Of a stretch of DNA of 64,000 nt, positions 38,319 to 48,400 are shown piece by piece. The notes under the pieces were generated by a model. It was not told where the DNA came from and did no database searches. It saw only the letters and a list, made by a program, of their open reading frames with translations. Source of the stretch: Lutimaribacter saemankumensis (GTDB taxonomy: Bacteria > Pseudomonadota > Alphaproteobacteria > Rhodobacterales > Rhodobacteraceae). The DNA is taken from the NCBI RefSeq assembly GCF_900100005.1, contig NZ_FNEB01000001.1:310001-374000 (forward strand). Reading direction: 5' to 3'. The position numbers and the translations under genes were made by a program. The first letter of the stretch is position 1; each line of letters begins with the position of its first letter.

Positions 38319-38921
38319 ATGTCTTTCGAACTTCCCGATCTTCCCTATGCCCATGACGCACTGGCCGACCTGGGCATGTCCAAGGAAACGCTGGAATATC
38401 ACCACGACCTGCACCACAAGGCCTATGTCGACAACGGCAACAAGCTGATCGCCGGCACCGAGTGGGAAGGCAAGTCGATTGAAGAGATCGTCAAGGGCAC
38501 CTACCAGCCTGGCGCAGTCGCGCAGAACGGCATCTTCAACAATGCCAGCCAGCATTGGAACCACGCCCAGTTCTGGGAAATGATGGGTCCGGGCGAAAAG
38601 AAGATGCCCGGCGCGCTGGAAAAGGCGCTGACCGAAAACTTCGGCTCGGTCGACAAGTTCAAGGAAGAATTTGCCGCTGCTGGCGCGGGTCAGTTCGGTT
38701 CGGGCTGGGCCTGGCTGGTGCAGGAATCCGACGGTAGCCTGAAGGTCACCAAGACCGAGAACGGCGTCAACCCGCTGTGCTTTGGCCAGACCGCGCTGTT
38801 GGGCTGCGACGTGTGGGAACATTCCTACTACATCGATTTCCGCAACAAGCGCCCGGCCTACCTGACCAACTTCCTGGACAATCTGGTGAACTGGGAAAAC
38901 GTCGCATCGCGCATGGCGTGA
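38319..38921 (+). CDS. sodB: Iron superoxide dismutase SodB
   Basis: 200 residues. The metal-site signatures are LEYHHDLHHKAY, FNNASQHWNHAQFW and DVWEHSYYIDFRNKR. The Gln in NNASQHWNH and the NGVNPL loop (without the MnSOD DQDSPL-type Gln) point to the iron type. It dismutates superoxide in the cytoplasm. Start ATG 38319 has GAGGGGG 11-17 nt upstream; an open frame reaching back to 38238 is in the leader. It directly follows the sox operon, which may be chance. Confidence 0.95.
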   Translation: MSFELPDLPYAHDALADLGMSKETLEYHHDLHHKAYVDNGNKLIAGTEWEGKSIEEIVKGTYQPGAVAQNGIFNNASQHWNHAQFWEMMGPGEKKMPGALEKALTENFGSVDKFKEEFAAAGAGQFGSGWAWLVQESDGSLKVTKTENGVNPLCFGQTALLGCDVWEHSYYIDFRNKRPAYLTNFLDNLVNWENVASRMA

Positions 38922-38943
38922 TCCGGTCAAAAACCTGTTGGGA

Positions 38944-38974
38944 GAACCCGTCCAAGAGGGCGGGTTTTTCCTTT
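38944..38974 (+). terminator. Intrinsic terminator after sodB
   Basis: A short GC hairpin (AACCCGTCC with GGCGGGTT, one bulged base) is followed by TTTTCCTTTTT, 23 bp after the sodB stop. Confidence 0.75.
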
Positions 38975-39090
38975 TTCGTGGACAGAACTATTCTCTGACG
39001 GGAATGTTGTTGTGAATGGTTGCGCGCGCCCCGGTGCGGACAGGGTCGCAAGCGTCTTGGGTGTTCTCTTTTGACGTTGGGGAGGGGACG

Positions 39091-39546
39091 GTGTCTTTGG
39101 TCGCACGAACCGAAGCTTTGTTGCGCAATGTGTGGGAAAACGCGGATGAGAACGCGTTGCACAGCATGTTCACGCCCGATGCCAGAATCTATGGCCTCGA
39201 AGATCTCGAGATGATGGGCCCCACGGAGTTCGCCGCCTTTCATCGGATGATCACGCGGCAATTCATCAACATTCGGATCGGCGAGGTGGCGGGTATCGAA
39301 CAGGGGCAACGCGTGGCGCTGTCTTTCCGGGTCGAGGCGCGGGATGCGACGCGTAACCGAGCCGTCGGGGTGTCGGCCTTTCTGATGGCCCGGTACGATG
39401 GTGACCGTATAAGCGAAGGCCGCAATTTCCTGGATCTTCTGACGCTGTTCGAACAGGCTGGCCGCCTTCCGCCGCGGACACGCGACATGTGCCTTCTGGG
39501 ACATGACATGAAGCTGAGCCCGCGCAACACGCGCCACGCCCACTGA
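39091..39546 (+). CDS. NTF2-like (SnoaL-type) hypothetical protein
   Basis: About 151 residues. LLRNVWENADENALHSMFTPDARIYG followed by GPTEFAAFHRMI and the beta strands VALSFRVEARD and RAVGVSAFLMARYDGDRISEGRNFLD look like the cone-shaped NTF2/SnoaL fold, seen in small isomerases, hydrolases and ligand-binding proteins. GTG 39091 is preceded by GGAGGGG, so it is preferred over an in-frame ATG at 39016. It has no close operon partner. No function can be named. Confidence 0.65.
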   Translation: MSLVARTEALLRNVWENADENALHSMFTPDARIYGLEDLEMMGPTEFAAFHRMITRQFINIRIGEVAGIEQGQRVALSFRVEARDATRNRAVGVSAFLMARYDGDRISEGRNFLDLLTLFEQAGRLPPRTRDMCLLGHDMKLSPRNTRHAH

Positions 39547-39611
39547 GCCCACTGGCCTGTCCCGGCAAGGATTGCTATGCCCATGCCAAGGGGCAGTTCC
39601 GGGGTACAGGC

Positions 39612-40523
39612 ATGACAAGCGAAGCCGCACGCGGCATTACGGCAATGGTGGTGGCCTGCACCGTATGGGGGCTGTCGCCGCTCTATTACAAGCTGCTGGA
39701 ACATATCCCGCCGATCGAGATTCTGGCCCACCGGACGTTGTGGTCCGCCCTGTTTTTCACGTTGGTGCTGGCCGGGCAGGGCCGCCTGCCGCAGTTGCGC
39801 GCGGCGTTGGGATCGTGGCGGTCGCGGCTGATCGTCGGGTTCGCGGCGCTCATGATCTCGCTGAACTGGTTCGTCTTCATCCTGTCGATCCAGATCGGCC
39901 GCGTGACCGAGGCAAGTCTGGGATACTACCTTTTCCCGCTGGTCGCCGTCGCCCTGGGGCGCGTCTTCTTTTCCGAACGGCTGACCCGTGCGCAAGGGGT
40001 GGCCGTGGCGCTGGCGGTTCTCGCGGTTCTGGTACTGACATTTGGTCTGGGAGTCGCGCCCTGGATCGCCCTGATCCTGTCGGGCAGTTTCGGACTCTAT
40101 GGTGTTATCAAGAAACGGCTGGATGTCGGCCCCGTGGTATCCGTCACGGGCGAAGTGATGATGCTGGCGCCGATTGCCGCGGCGGTGCTGATCCTGGCCC
40201 ATGCGACACCCGGTGGCGGCGCCTATGGACGCGACCTGGGCGACAGCGTGCTGCTCATGGTGTCGGGCGTGATGACGGGCGCGCCGCTGATCCTGTTTTC
40301 CTATACCACGAAACGGGTGCGGCTGGGCACGATCGGATTGGTGCAGTACCTGAACCCGACGCTGCAATTCCTCGTGGCCGTCGCGATCTTCGGCGAAGCG
40401 TTCGGCCAGTGGCACGCGATTGCCTTTGTCCTGATCTGGATTGCGCTGGCGCTTTATACGCTGGTGACCTGGCGTCAGGACAGGGCGGCGCGCAGGGCCG
40501 CGCTGAGCGTGGGAACATCCTGA
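39612..40523 (+). CDS. rarD: EamA-family transporter RarD
   Basis: 303 residues with about ten membrane helices. It starts TSEAARGITAMVVACTVWGLSPLYYKLL, has EILAHRTLWS in the first loop, LNWFVFILSIQIGRVTEASLGYYLFPL, and IGLVQYLNPTLQFLVAV, which together are characteristic of RarD. These inner-membrane exporters/importers move small metabolites; RarD itself is linked by name to chloramphenicol sensitivity but its substrate is unclear. Its 3' end overlaps the convergent LOG-family gene by 49 bp. Confidence 0.88.
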   Translation: MTSEAARGITAMVVACTVWGLSPLYYKLLEHIPPIEILAHRTLWSALFFTLVLAGQGRLPQLRAALGSWRSRLIVGFAALMISLNWFVFILSIQIGRVTEASLGYYLFPLVAVALGRVFFSERLTRAQGVAVALAVLAVLVLTFGLGVAPWIALILSGSFGLYGVIKKRLDVGPVVSVTGEVMMLAPIAAAVLILAHATPGGGAYGRDLGDSVLLMVSGVMTGAPLILFSYTTKRVRLGTIGLVQYLNPTLQFLVAVAIFGEAFGQWHAIAFVLIWIALALYTLVTWRQDRAARRAALSVGTS

Positions 40524-41029
40524 ACCACGCGGATGAAATCCTTGAGCGACGCTTCGGCAAAGCCTTGTTCGATGACGTGGTCGATCAACCCGACCAGGGG
40601 CTGCCAGAACCCGTCGGTATCCAGCAGGAAGATCGGCTTGGCATGAAGCCCGAGCTGGCGCCAGGTTAACACCTCGAAGAACTCGTCGAGTGACCCCGCG
40701 CCACCGGGCAACACGACGATCGCGTCCGAGTTCATGAACATGACCTTCTTTCGTTCGTGCATGTTCTCGGTCACGATGAACTGGCTCAGGTCGCGCTTGC
40801 CGACCTCGGCCTGCATCAGATGAACCGGGATCACGCCGAAGGTCTGCCCGCCGGCATATTGCGCCGCCCGCGCGACAAGCCCCATAAGCCCGACATCGCC
40901 CGCGCCGTAGACCAGCCGCCAGCCATTATCCGCCAGGGCGTAACCCAATGCCTCGGCCGCCTCGGCATAAGCCGGGCTGGCGCCGGCGCGTGATCCACAA
41001 AAGACACAGACAGAAGGTTGGGTCGTCAT
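40475..41029 (-). CDS. LOG-family nucleoside-5'-monophosphate phosphoribohydrolase
   Basis: 184 residues of the TIGR00730/lonely-guy family. CVFCGSRAG at the N terminus, GWRLVYGAGDVGLMG and the catalytic PGGAGSLDEFFEVLTW (Arg/Glu site of LOG enzymes) are clear. Members cleave the ribose-phosphate bond of AMP- or cytokinin-like nucleotides. A CAGGAG lies upstream of ATG 41029. Its last 49 bp overlap convergent rarD; such overlap is unusual but both frames are intact. Confidence 0.9.
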   Translation of the reverse strand: MTTQPSVCVFCGSRAGASPAYAEAAEALGYALADNGWRLVYGAGDVGLMGLVARAAQYAGGQTFGVIPVHLMQAEVGKRDLSQFIVTENMHERKKVMFMNSDAIVVLPGGAGSLDEFFEVLTWRQLGLHAKPIFLLDTDGFWQPLVGLIDHVIEQGFAEASLKDFIRVVQDVPTLSAALRAALS

Positions 41030-41136
41030 TGATGTGCTCCTGCGGCAATGCGGTTTTGACCCGTGATAGCTGTGTTGCTAAGGTCGCTCAACCGCGTTCG
41101 CGCGCGGTGTAGGGGGAATGTCGCAAAAGGCGGGAC

Positions 41137-42366
41137 ATGAGCAAATTCGCAAACCTCTCCGGGCCGGGGGCAGTTTTGGCCGGGGGTGTCGCTGCGGCGG
41201 TCGTCGCGGCGATCGGGTTCCTGATCTGGAACAGCATGTCGGAACCGCTTGAACCGCTTTCCGTCGCGACCGCGCCGAAATCGAGCCAGTCAGACTCCAC
41301 GACCACGCAAGCGGCGCCCGCGCCGACCGTCACGCCGGATCAGGACACGCCGGCCACGGCCACTCAGACGGACAGCGCAGAACCTGCCGCCCCGCAGGAC
41401 ACCGCGCAGGCCGCGACACCGGAACCGCCGCGTTTTGCCCTTGTCAGGGTCGAGTCGGATGGCTTTGCGCAGGTGGCGGGCACGGCAACGCCGGGTGGCA
41501 GGGTCGAGTTGCTTCTCGAAGGCGAGGTCGTCGGTGAAGCGACCGCCGGCGCCGATGGCAGCTTTGCCGCGCTGATCGATCTGCCGCCATCCGACACCCC
41601 GCGCATGATGCGGCTCCGTGTGGCAGTGGATGGTGGCAACGTGGACTCGGACGAGGAGGTGATCATCGCGCCGACCGCCGCTGCATCCGAACCCGTCGTC
41701 GCCAGTTCGGCACCGCAGCAGCCCACCGCTCAACCGCCCGTTGCACAAGCCCCCGCCACGCAAGAGCAACCGGCCGAGCAGACCGCCCAGGTCGATCCCG
41801 ACGACGCACAGCCCACGGCGCCGGCTGTCCTGATTTCGGACGCGCAGGGCGTGCGGGTCTTGCAGCCCTCGGCCAATGCGGACGCGGCGTCGCCCGAGGT
41901 CATGTCATCGGTCGCAATCGACGCCATCACCTATTCCGAGTCCGGCGATGTCGAACTTGCCGGTCGCAGCCCGGGCGAAGGTTTCGTGCGGGTTTACCTG
42001 GACAATGCCCCGGTAACCACATCGCGGATCGCGCCGGATGGCAGCTGGCGCACGGACCTGCCAGAAGTGGATTCCGGCGTCTATACCTTGCGTGTCGATC
42101 AGGTCAGCGCCGAGGGCGATGTCGTCAGCCGGGTCGAAACCCCGTTCAAGCGCGAAGACGCCAAGGCACTGGCCGCGGCGGGCGCATCGGAGCAGGGCAG
42201 CGTCCGGGCGATCACCGTACAGCCCGGCAACACCCTTTGGGCCATCGCGCGCGACCGCTATGGCGAAGGGACGGCGTTCCTCAAGGTGTTCGAGGCCAAC
42301 CGCGACCGCATCCGCGACCCCGACCTGATCTATCCCGGCCAGGTGTTCGACCTGCCGCAAGAGTGA
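41137..42366 (+). CDS. Membrane-anchored LysM-domain protein with Ig-like repeats
   Basis: 409 residues. An N-terminal transmembrane helix (about residues 10-32), then a long Pro/Ala/Thr/Glu-rich linker, two Ig/carboxypeptidase-like beta units (FAQVAGTATPGGRVELLLEGE and VELAGRSPGEGFVRVYLDNAP, each followed by APDGSW/GADGSF-type turns), and a C-terminal LysM domain (ITVQPGNTLWAIARDRYGEG...YPGQVFDLP) for peptidoglycan binding. It is probably anchored in the inner membrane and reaches the cell wall. It sits 107 bp after the LOG-family start, divergent from it. Confidence 0.88.
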   Translation: MSKFANLSGPGAVLAGGVAAAVVAAIGFLIWNSMSEPLEPLSVATAPKSSQSDSTTTQAAPAPTVTPDQDTPATATQTDSAEPAAPQDTAQAATPEPPRFALVRVESDGFAQVAGTATPGGRVELLLEGEVVGEATAGADGSFAALIDLPPSDTPRMMRLRVAVDGGNVDSDEEVIIAPTAAASEPVVASSAPQQPTAQPPVAQAPATQEQPAEQTAQVDPDDAQPTAPAVLISDAQGVRVLQPSANADAASPEVMSSVAIDAITYSESGDVELAGRSPGEGFVRVYLDNAPVTTSRIAPDGSWRTDLPEVDSGVYTLRVDQVSAEGDVVSRVETPFKREDAKALAAAGASEQGSVRAITVQPGNTLWAIARDRYGEGTAFLKVFEANRDRIRDPDLIYPGQVFDLPQE

Positions 42367-42430
42367 CGCGCAGTCACCCCTGTGACAGCGGATCGCCCGG
42401 TCGCATACTGCCGACAAAAGGGAGGCCCGC

Positions 42431-43495
42431 ATGAAAACCGTTCTTGTCGACCAGTCGGACATTACCCGCGCCAGGGTGACCGAGGCACCAAACGATCCGC
42501 TTGGTCCCGGTGCGGCGCGTGTGCGGTTGGAAAGCTTTGCACTGACCGTCAACAACGTGACCTATGCCGCGACGGGCGATGTCCTGAAATACTGGGCCTT
42601 CTTTCCCAGCGGTGTCGAGGGGCAGGGCATCGTGCCGGTCTGGGGAACCGGCGTGGTCAGCGAAAGCCTGTGCGACGACCTGCCCGAAGGCACGCGGCTA
42701 TACGGGTATTTCCCGATGGCGGAATCCGCAATCCTGGCCCCCGAGAAGGTTGCAGAGGGCGTGTTCCTGGACCGCGCCGCGCACCGGGCGGAACTGGCCG
42801 CTGTCTACAACACCTACAGCGTCGTTCGCGGCACCCCCCGGCACGAGGATCATCTGCGCGCTCTTTTGCAGCCATTGCTGGCCACATCCTACCTGCTGTT
42901 CGACTGGCTGATGGACAATGACTGGTTCGGCGCAGAACAGATCATCGTGGGCAGCGCGTCGTCGAAAACCGGGCTGGGTTTGTGCAAGTTCCTTACCGAG
43001 CCGAAAGACCGCCCCTATCGCATCGTCGGCCTGACAAGCGCGGGCAACCGCGCCTTTGTCGAAGGTCTGGGCGCCTGCGACAGCGTTTTGGACTATGACG
43101 AGATCGCCACACTCGAACGGGTGCCTTCGGTCTATGTCGACATGGCTGGCAATGCCGAAGTAAAGGCCCGCCTGCACACGCATCTGGGCGATGCGTTGCG
43201 CCATTCCGCCGCCGTCGGCACCAGCCATTGGGACAAATTCGCCCCGCCGCAGGATCTGCCCGGACCGAAACCGCAATTCTTTTTCGCGCCCTCGCAGGTC
43301 GCCAAGCGGCGCGAGGAATGGGGCCCCGGCAGGATCGAAGCCCAGATCACCGCCGCCTGGAAGCGTATAGCGGCAGATGCGGATACATGGCTGGACATCG
43401 TGACCCATGACGGGATGGACAGCGCGCCTGCGCTCTGGGCCGATCTGGCCGCAGGGCGCACCAGCCCGCGCGACGGGCATGTCGTGCGTCCCTGA
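42431..43495 (+). CDS. DUF2855 family protein
   Basis: 354 residues. The N terminus (VRLESFALTVNNVTYAATGD) and the AEQIIVGSASSKTGLGLCKFL Rossmann-like motif resemble zinc-free medium-chain dehydrogenase/quinone reductase folds; DUF2855 is a distant member. A nucleotide-binding core around residues 165-185 is likely. No catalytic residue can be named. It lies between the LysM gene and the Atm1-like gene with modest gaps (64 and 71 bp), so an operon is uncertain. Confidence 0.85.
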   Translation: MKTVLVDQSDITRARVTEAPNDPLGPGAARVRLESFALTVNNVTYAATGDVLKYWAFFPSGVEGQGIVPVWGTGVVSESLCDDLPEGTRLYGYFPMAESAILAPEKVAEGVFLDRAAHRAELAAVYNTYSVVRGTPRHEDHLRALLQPLLATSYLLFDWLMDNDWFGAEQIIVGSASSKTGLGLCKFLTEPKDRPYRIVGLTSAGNRAFVEGLGACDSVLDYDEIATLERVPSVYVDMAGNAEVKARLHTHLGDALRHSAAVGTSHWDKFAPPQDLPGPKPQFFFAPSQVAKRREEWGPGRIEAQITAAWKRIAADADTWLDIVTHDGMDSAPALWADLAAGRTSPRDGHVVRP

Positions 43496-43566
43496 CCCCG
43501 GCTCTGGCTGGTCATTCGGGCAAAAGCCCCATATCACCGGAAGCAGGAGAACATACCGGGACGGTC

Positions 43567-45390
43567 ATGAGCAGATTTCACACCGCAAGCGAAGACGAAT
43601 TGCAGCGCGCCGAGCAGCGATCCGGCTGGCGGACGATCCGCAAGGTCGCGCCCTACCTCTGGCCCGAGGACCAGCCATGGGTCAAAAGGCGGGTGGTGTT
43701 GGCTATGGTCGCGCTTCTGGCGTCAAAGCTGATCGCGGTCTACACGCCGATGCTCTATCGCGACGCGGTGAATATGCTGTCGGGCGAGGGCGTCCCGATG
43801 CTGGCGCTTGGCGCGGTGGGGCTGACCGTGGCCTATGGCATGGCGCGGCTTTTCACAAACGGGTTCCAGCAATTGCGCGACGCGGTGTTCGCGGCCGTCG
43901 GCCAGCGCGCGCTGAGGCAACTGGCGCTGGAAACCTTCACCCATATTCACCGCCTGTCAATGCGCTATCACATCACGCGCAAGACCGGCGGCCTGAGCCG
44001 GATCATCGAACGCGGGGTCAAGGGCGTCGATTTCCTGTTGCGGTTCATGCTGTTCAGCGTCGGGCCGCTGGTGCTGGAACTTCTGCTGGTGGCGGGGATC
44101 TTCTTTTTCCTGTTCGACGCGTGGTACCTGGCCACGGTCGTTGTCACCATCGCGATCTATGTCTGGTTCACCTTCAAGGTGACCGAGTGGCGCGTGAAAC
44201 TGCGCCGCGAAATGAACGACCAGGACACCGACGCCAACCAAAAGGCCATAGACAGCCTGCTCAACTTCGAAACGGTCAAATATTTCGGCGCCGAGGCGCG
44301 CGAGGCCGCGCGATACGACAAGGCGATGGAAGGCTACGAACGGGCAGCCGTGATGACATCCTATTCGCTGTCATTCCTGAATTTCGGGCAAAGCTTCCTG
44401 ATCACCGGCGGGCTTGTGATCGTGATGGTCATGGCCGCGATGGGTGTGCAGAGCGGGGCGCTGACGGTGGGCGATTTCGTTATGGTCAACGCCTATATGA
44501 TCCAGATCACCATGCCGCTCAACTTCCTGGGCACTGTCTATCGCGAAATCCGACAGAGCCTGGTCGACATGGGCGAGATGTTCGACCTGCTGGAACAACC
44601 GGCCGAGATTTCCGACAAACCCGGCGCACCCGATCTAAAAATCACCGGCGGTCGCGTCACGCTGGACCGTGTGGAATTCGGCTATGACCCCGAGCGGCCG
44701 ATCCTGAAAGGCGTATCGCTTGACGTGGCGCCCGGACAGACCGTTGCCATCGTCGGCCCGTCTGGGTCGGGCAAGTCGACGATCGGGCGGTTGCTGTTCA
44801 GGTTCTACGACGTGCAGGGCGGCGCGCTGAAGATCGACGGTCAGGATTTGCGCGACGTGACCCAGGACAGCCTTCATGACGCGATCGGCGTCGTGCCCCA
44901 GGACACGGTCCTGTTCAACGACACGATCCGCTACAACATCGCCTATGGCAGGGATGGCGCGACCGAGGACGAGGTGATCGCAGCGGCCCGCGCAGCGCAG
45001 ATACACGATTTTATCCTGGGCCTTCCACAGGGATACGACACGGCTGTGGGCGAACGCGGGCTGAAGCTGTCGGGCGGAGAGAAACAGCGCGTGGGTATCG
45101 CGCGTACGCTGCTGAAAAACCCGCCGATCCTGCTGCTGGACGAGGCGACCTCGGCGCTGGATACAGAAACCGAACGCGAAATCCAGGGCGCGCTGCGCCG
45201 TGCGGGCGAGGGGCGCACGGTGCTGACCATCGCGCACCGCCTGTCGACGATCGCGGATGCCGACCGCATCATCGTGCTGGAAGATGGCCGCATCGCCGAG
45301 GAAGGCACCCATGCCGACCTGCTGGAGCGCAAGGGCCGCTACTGGAGCCTGTGGCAACGCCAGGCGGCGGAACAGGACGAAGCCGCTTGA
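43567..45390 (+). CDS. Atm1/ABCB7-type ABC exporter (permease-ATPase fusion)
   Basis: 607 residues: six membrane helices in the first 330, with NFETVKYFGAEAREAARYDKAMEGY in the long cytoplasmic loop, a signature of the Atm1/HMT family, then the ATPase with GPSGSGKST, LSGGEKQRVGIARTLL and DEATSALDTETE. Alphaproteobacterial Atm1 exports glutathione-bound sulfur or iron-sulfur precursors and protects from metals. A CAGGAG lies about 20 nt upstream of the start. The convergent RND pump gene follows. Confidence 0.9.
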   Translation: MSRFHTASEDELQRAEQRSGWRTIRKVAPYLWPEDQPWVKRRVVLAMVALLASKLIAVYTPMLYRDAVNMLSGEGVPMLALGAVGLTVAYGMARLFTNGFQQLRDAVFAAVGQRALRQLALETFTHIHRLSMRYHITRKTGGLSRIIERGVKGVDFLLRFMLFSVGPLVLELLLVAGIFFFLFDAWYLATVVVTIAIYVWFTFKVTEWRVKLRREMNDQDTDANQKAIDSLLNFETVKYFGAEAREAARYDKAMEGYERAAVMTSYSLSFLNFGQSFLITGGLVIVMVMAAMGVQSGALTVGDFVMVNAYMIQITMPLNFLGTVYREIRQSLVDMGEMFDLLEQPAEISDKPGAPDLKITGGRVTLDRVEFGYDPERPILKGVSLDVAPGQTVAIVGPSGSGKSTIGRLLFRFYDVQGGALKIDGQDLRDVTQDSLHDAIGVVPQDTVLFNDTIRYNIAYGRDGATEDEVIAAARAAQIHDFILGLPQGYDTAVGERGLKLSGGEKQRVGIARTLLKNPPILLLDEATSALDTETEREIQGALRRAGEGRTVLTIAHRLSTIADADRIIVLEDGRIAEEGTHADLLERKGRYWSLWQRQAAEQDEAA

Positions 45391-45411
45391 CCCTAGGGCC
45401 GGGCGCTCTTA

Positions 45412-45437
45412 GCTGCGCTCACCGCGAGAAGCGCAGC
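45412..45437. terminator. Hairpin between the Atm1-like and RND pump genes
   Basis: GCTGCGCT (45412-45419) pairs perfectly with AGCGCAGC (45430-45437) over a 10-nt loop in the 63-bp gap between two convergent genes. It is probably a shared terminator, though there is no strong T-run. Confidence 0.45.
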
Positions 45438-45453
45438 GCCGAGCGCGCGCGCA

Positions 45454-48400
45454 TCATTCTGCAGCTTTGAGCGGCGGCACCGGGCGCGAGGTGACGGTGG
45501 GCACTTCGTCTTCGTCCCAGACGATTTCCGGCGCCTTGATCCGGCGCGCGGCCCGGCGCAGCGCCCAATCCTGCGCGGCGCGGCTGGACCGGCCCTTTGT
45601 CAGCATCGCCAGCATCCGCCCCAACGCACGCATATAGGTCGAGAACCAGACCCGAAGCGCCAGCAGCGACGGGGTGAACACCAGCGTCAGAACCGTGGCA
45701 ATCCCCAGCCCGAAGACAACGGCCGTTGCCAGCTGCTTCCACCACAGCGCGGTGGGGCTGTCGATCGAGTAGCCGCCATTGATGAAGTCGAGGCTGAGCC
45801 CCAGCATCATCGGCGCAAGGCCGGCCATCGTGGTGACCGTGGTCAGGAACACCGGGCGGATGCGATCCTCGGCGGTGCGGATGATCGCCTCGATCCGGGG
45901 CATGTAGCGGCTGTAATCCTGGTAGGTGTCGATCAGGACAATGTTGTTGTTCACCACGATCCCCGCCAAAGCCACGATCCCCGTGCCGGTCATGATGATC
46001 GAAAACGGCTGATCCATGACCAGCATGCCGATCAGCACGCCCGTGGTGGACAGCACCACGGCGATCAGCACCAGAACGGCGTTGTAGAAGCTGTTGAACT
46101 GCGCCAGCAGGATGATGAACATCAGCCCCAGCGCGGCGGCAAAGGCCGATTGCAGGAATTCCTGGCTTTCGGCCTGGTCCTCCTGGTCGCCGGTCCATTC
46201 GTAATCGATGCCCGAAGGCAGCGCGCCGCTGTCCAGCCACCCGGTCAGCAGCGTGATCCGTTCGTTTGCGGTGACGGGTTCGGCCGTCAGCGACCCCGTC
46301 ATGTCGCGCAGGGCGTCTTCGCTGTCGACCTCGGTCAGGTCGGTTATCGCATAGCTGGAGTCCTTGACCGTCAGCGACCCGTCGGCATCTGCGCGGCCAT
46401 AGCCGACGGTCACGCGGCTGTCGTTCACGAACTTGAACAGATCACCGGCGACCCCGGCCTTTACGTCGAAATAGCGTTTGCCGTCCACGCGCTTGATCTC
46501 GGCCAGTTTGGGCACGGGCTGGCGGGTGATGAAATTCGCCAGCGGCACAAGCCCGTCCTGCGTGCGCACCTTGAGCGTGTCGAGCGTCGACAGCACCCGG
46601 TCGGTTTCGGGCAGGCGCACGCGGATCTCGATTTCCTCGTCCGAGCTGTCCACGCGCATCGTATCGAGCAGCAGCCCGCGCGTGACCAGCTGCACCATCG
46701 CGCCGACAGTCGCCACGTCCGCGCCGTAACGGCCGGCCTTTTCTACATCCACGTCGATCTGCCAGTCGATGCCGGGAAGGGGCAGGGTGTCTTCGATCAG
46801 GGTCAGGCCCGGCGTTTCGTCAAACCGCGCGCGCGCGGATTGCGTGGCCTCGATCAGCTTGTCCCAGTCGTCGCCCTTGATGCGCAGATGCACCGGCTTG
46901 GCGGATGCGGGCCCACGGGCCTGGGCCAGGATCTCGATCCTTATGCCGGAGATCTGTTCCAGCTTTGCGGTCAGATCGGAAATGATCACGTCGCCATCGA
47001 GCTGCGCAAGCGTCACCTCTTCGGGATGGGAGGCGGCATAGGCCGCGCGATCTTCCCAGGGGATGGTTTCAAGCTGCACCTGCCCGATCGTGTCGAGCGG
47101 CGGCTGCGCCCCGCCGGTGTTGTTGTTCAACCCGCCGTCGCCCGCAAAGGCAAAGGCGTTCAGGATGCCGGGATGCGCCAGGACGATCTTTTCGACCTGC
47201 GCCACCAGGTCGTCCTTTTCCTCGAGGCTCAGGTTCCCGCGCGCGCGGACATAGACGATGGCCTGCTCGGGTTCGGAATCGGTGAAGAACTCGACCCCGT
47301 TGCTGTTCTCGCCGAAATACATGAACACGCCGACGACGAAACCGATCACCGCCGCGATGGTCACAAGCGGCATGACCGGATTGCCGGCGATGACCTTGAT
47401 CAGCCAGCCGAAAGCGGTGCGCCGCGGCCCCGACCGGATCGCCTTGCGCCGCCATTCGACACGCGCGGCCCCCAGCGTGATCGACGCGCAGAAGGCCGCG
47501 ATCAGGAACAGGACGATGCCGGGAAACGCGGCCATCGGCCCCGTCATTGGGTTTTGCCCGCCAAAGGCCCCGAACAGGTAATCGGGGTTGATCACCTGCA
47601 TCGCGCCCAGGAACATCGCATAAAGCGCGACCGGCACGAGCGCAGCACGCACCGCCCAGGGGCTATGGGCGCGCAGCCAGTCGGACGCGCGGTTGAAATT
47701 CCGGCTGATACGGCCCGTCACCCCGCCCATGACAGGCAGGTAGACCAGCGCCACGATCAGCGATGCGCACAGCACGAAGATCAGCGTTACGGGCAGCATG
47801 CCCATGAACTCTCCCGGCACACCCGGCCAGAACAGCATCGGCAGGAACGCGCACAGCGTCGTGGCGGTCGAACTGATGATCGGCCAGAACATGCGCTTGG
47901 CGGCCTCGACATAGGCGTGCATCGGGCCCACGCCTTCAGAAATGCGCTTGTCGGCGTATTCCACCACCACGATCGCACCATCGACCAGCATGCCAACGGC
48001 AAGGATCAGGCCGAACATCACGATGTTGGAAATCGTGATGCCCATGACGGCCAGCAGCACAAAGCACAGCAGGAAGGATGTCGGAATGGCAAAACCGACC
48101 AGCAGCGCGGCGCGGCTGCCAAGGCTGGCCAGCACGACGATCATCACCAGCGCAATTGCCGTCAGGACCGATCCTTCAAGCTGGCCGACCATCGACGCGA
48201 CGATCCGGCTCTGGTCGTTGGAGGTGCCGACATGCACGGTGGCGCGCAAATCTTCGGGGAAGTTGGCGTAAGCCTCGTTCACGACGCGCTGAACCTCGTC
48301 TGCGGTGTCGATCAGGTTGAACCCCTTGCGCTTGACCACCTGCAGGGCGACGGTCGGTTCGCCGTTGAACCGCGCGGTGCCGGTGCGATCCTCGAAGGTC

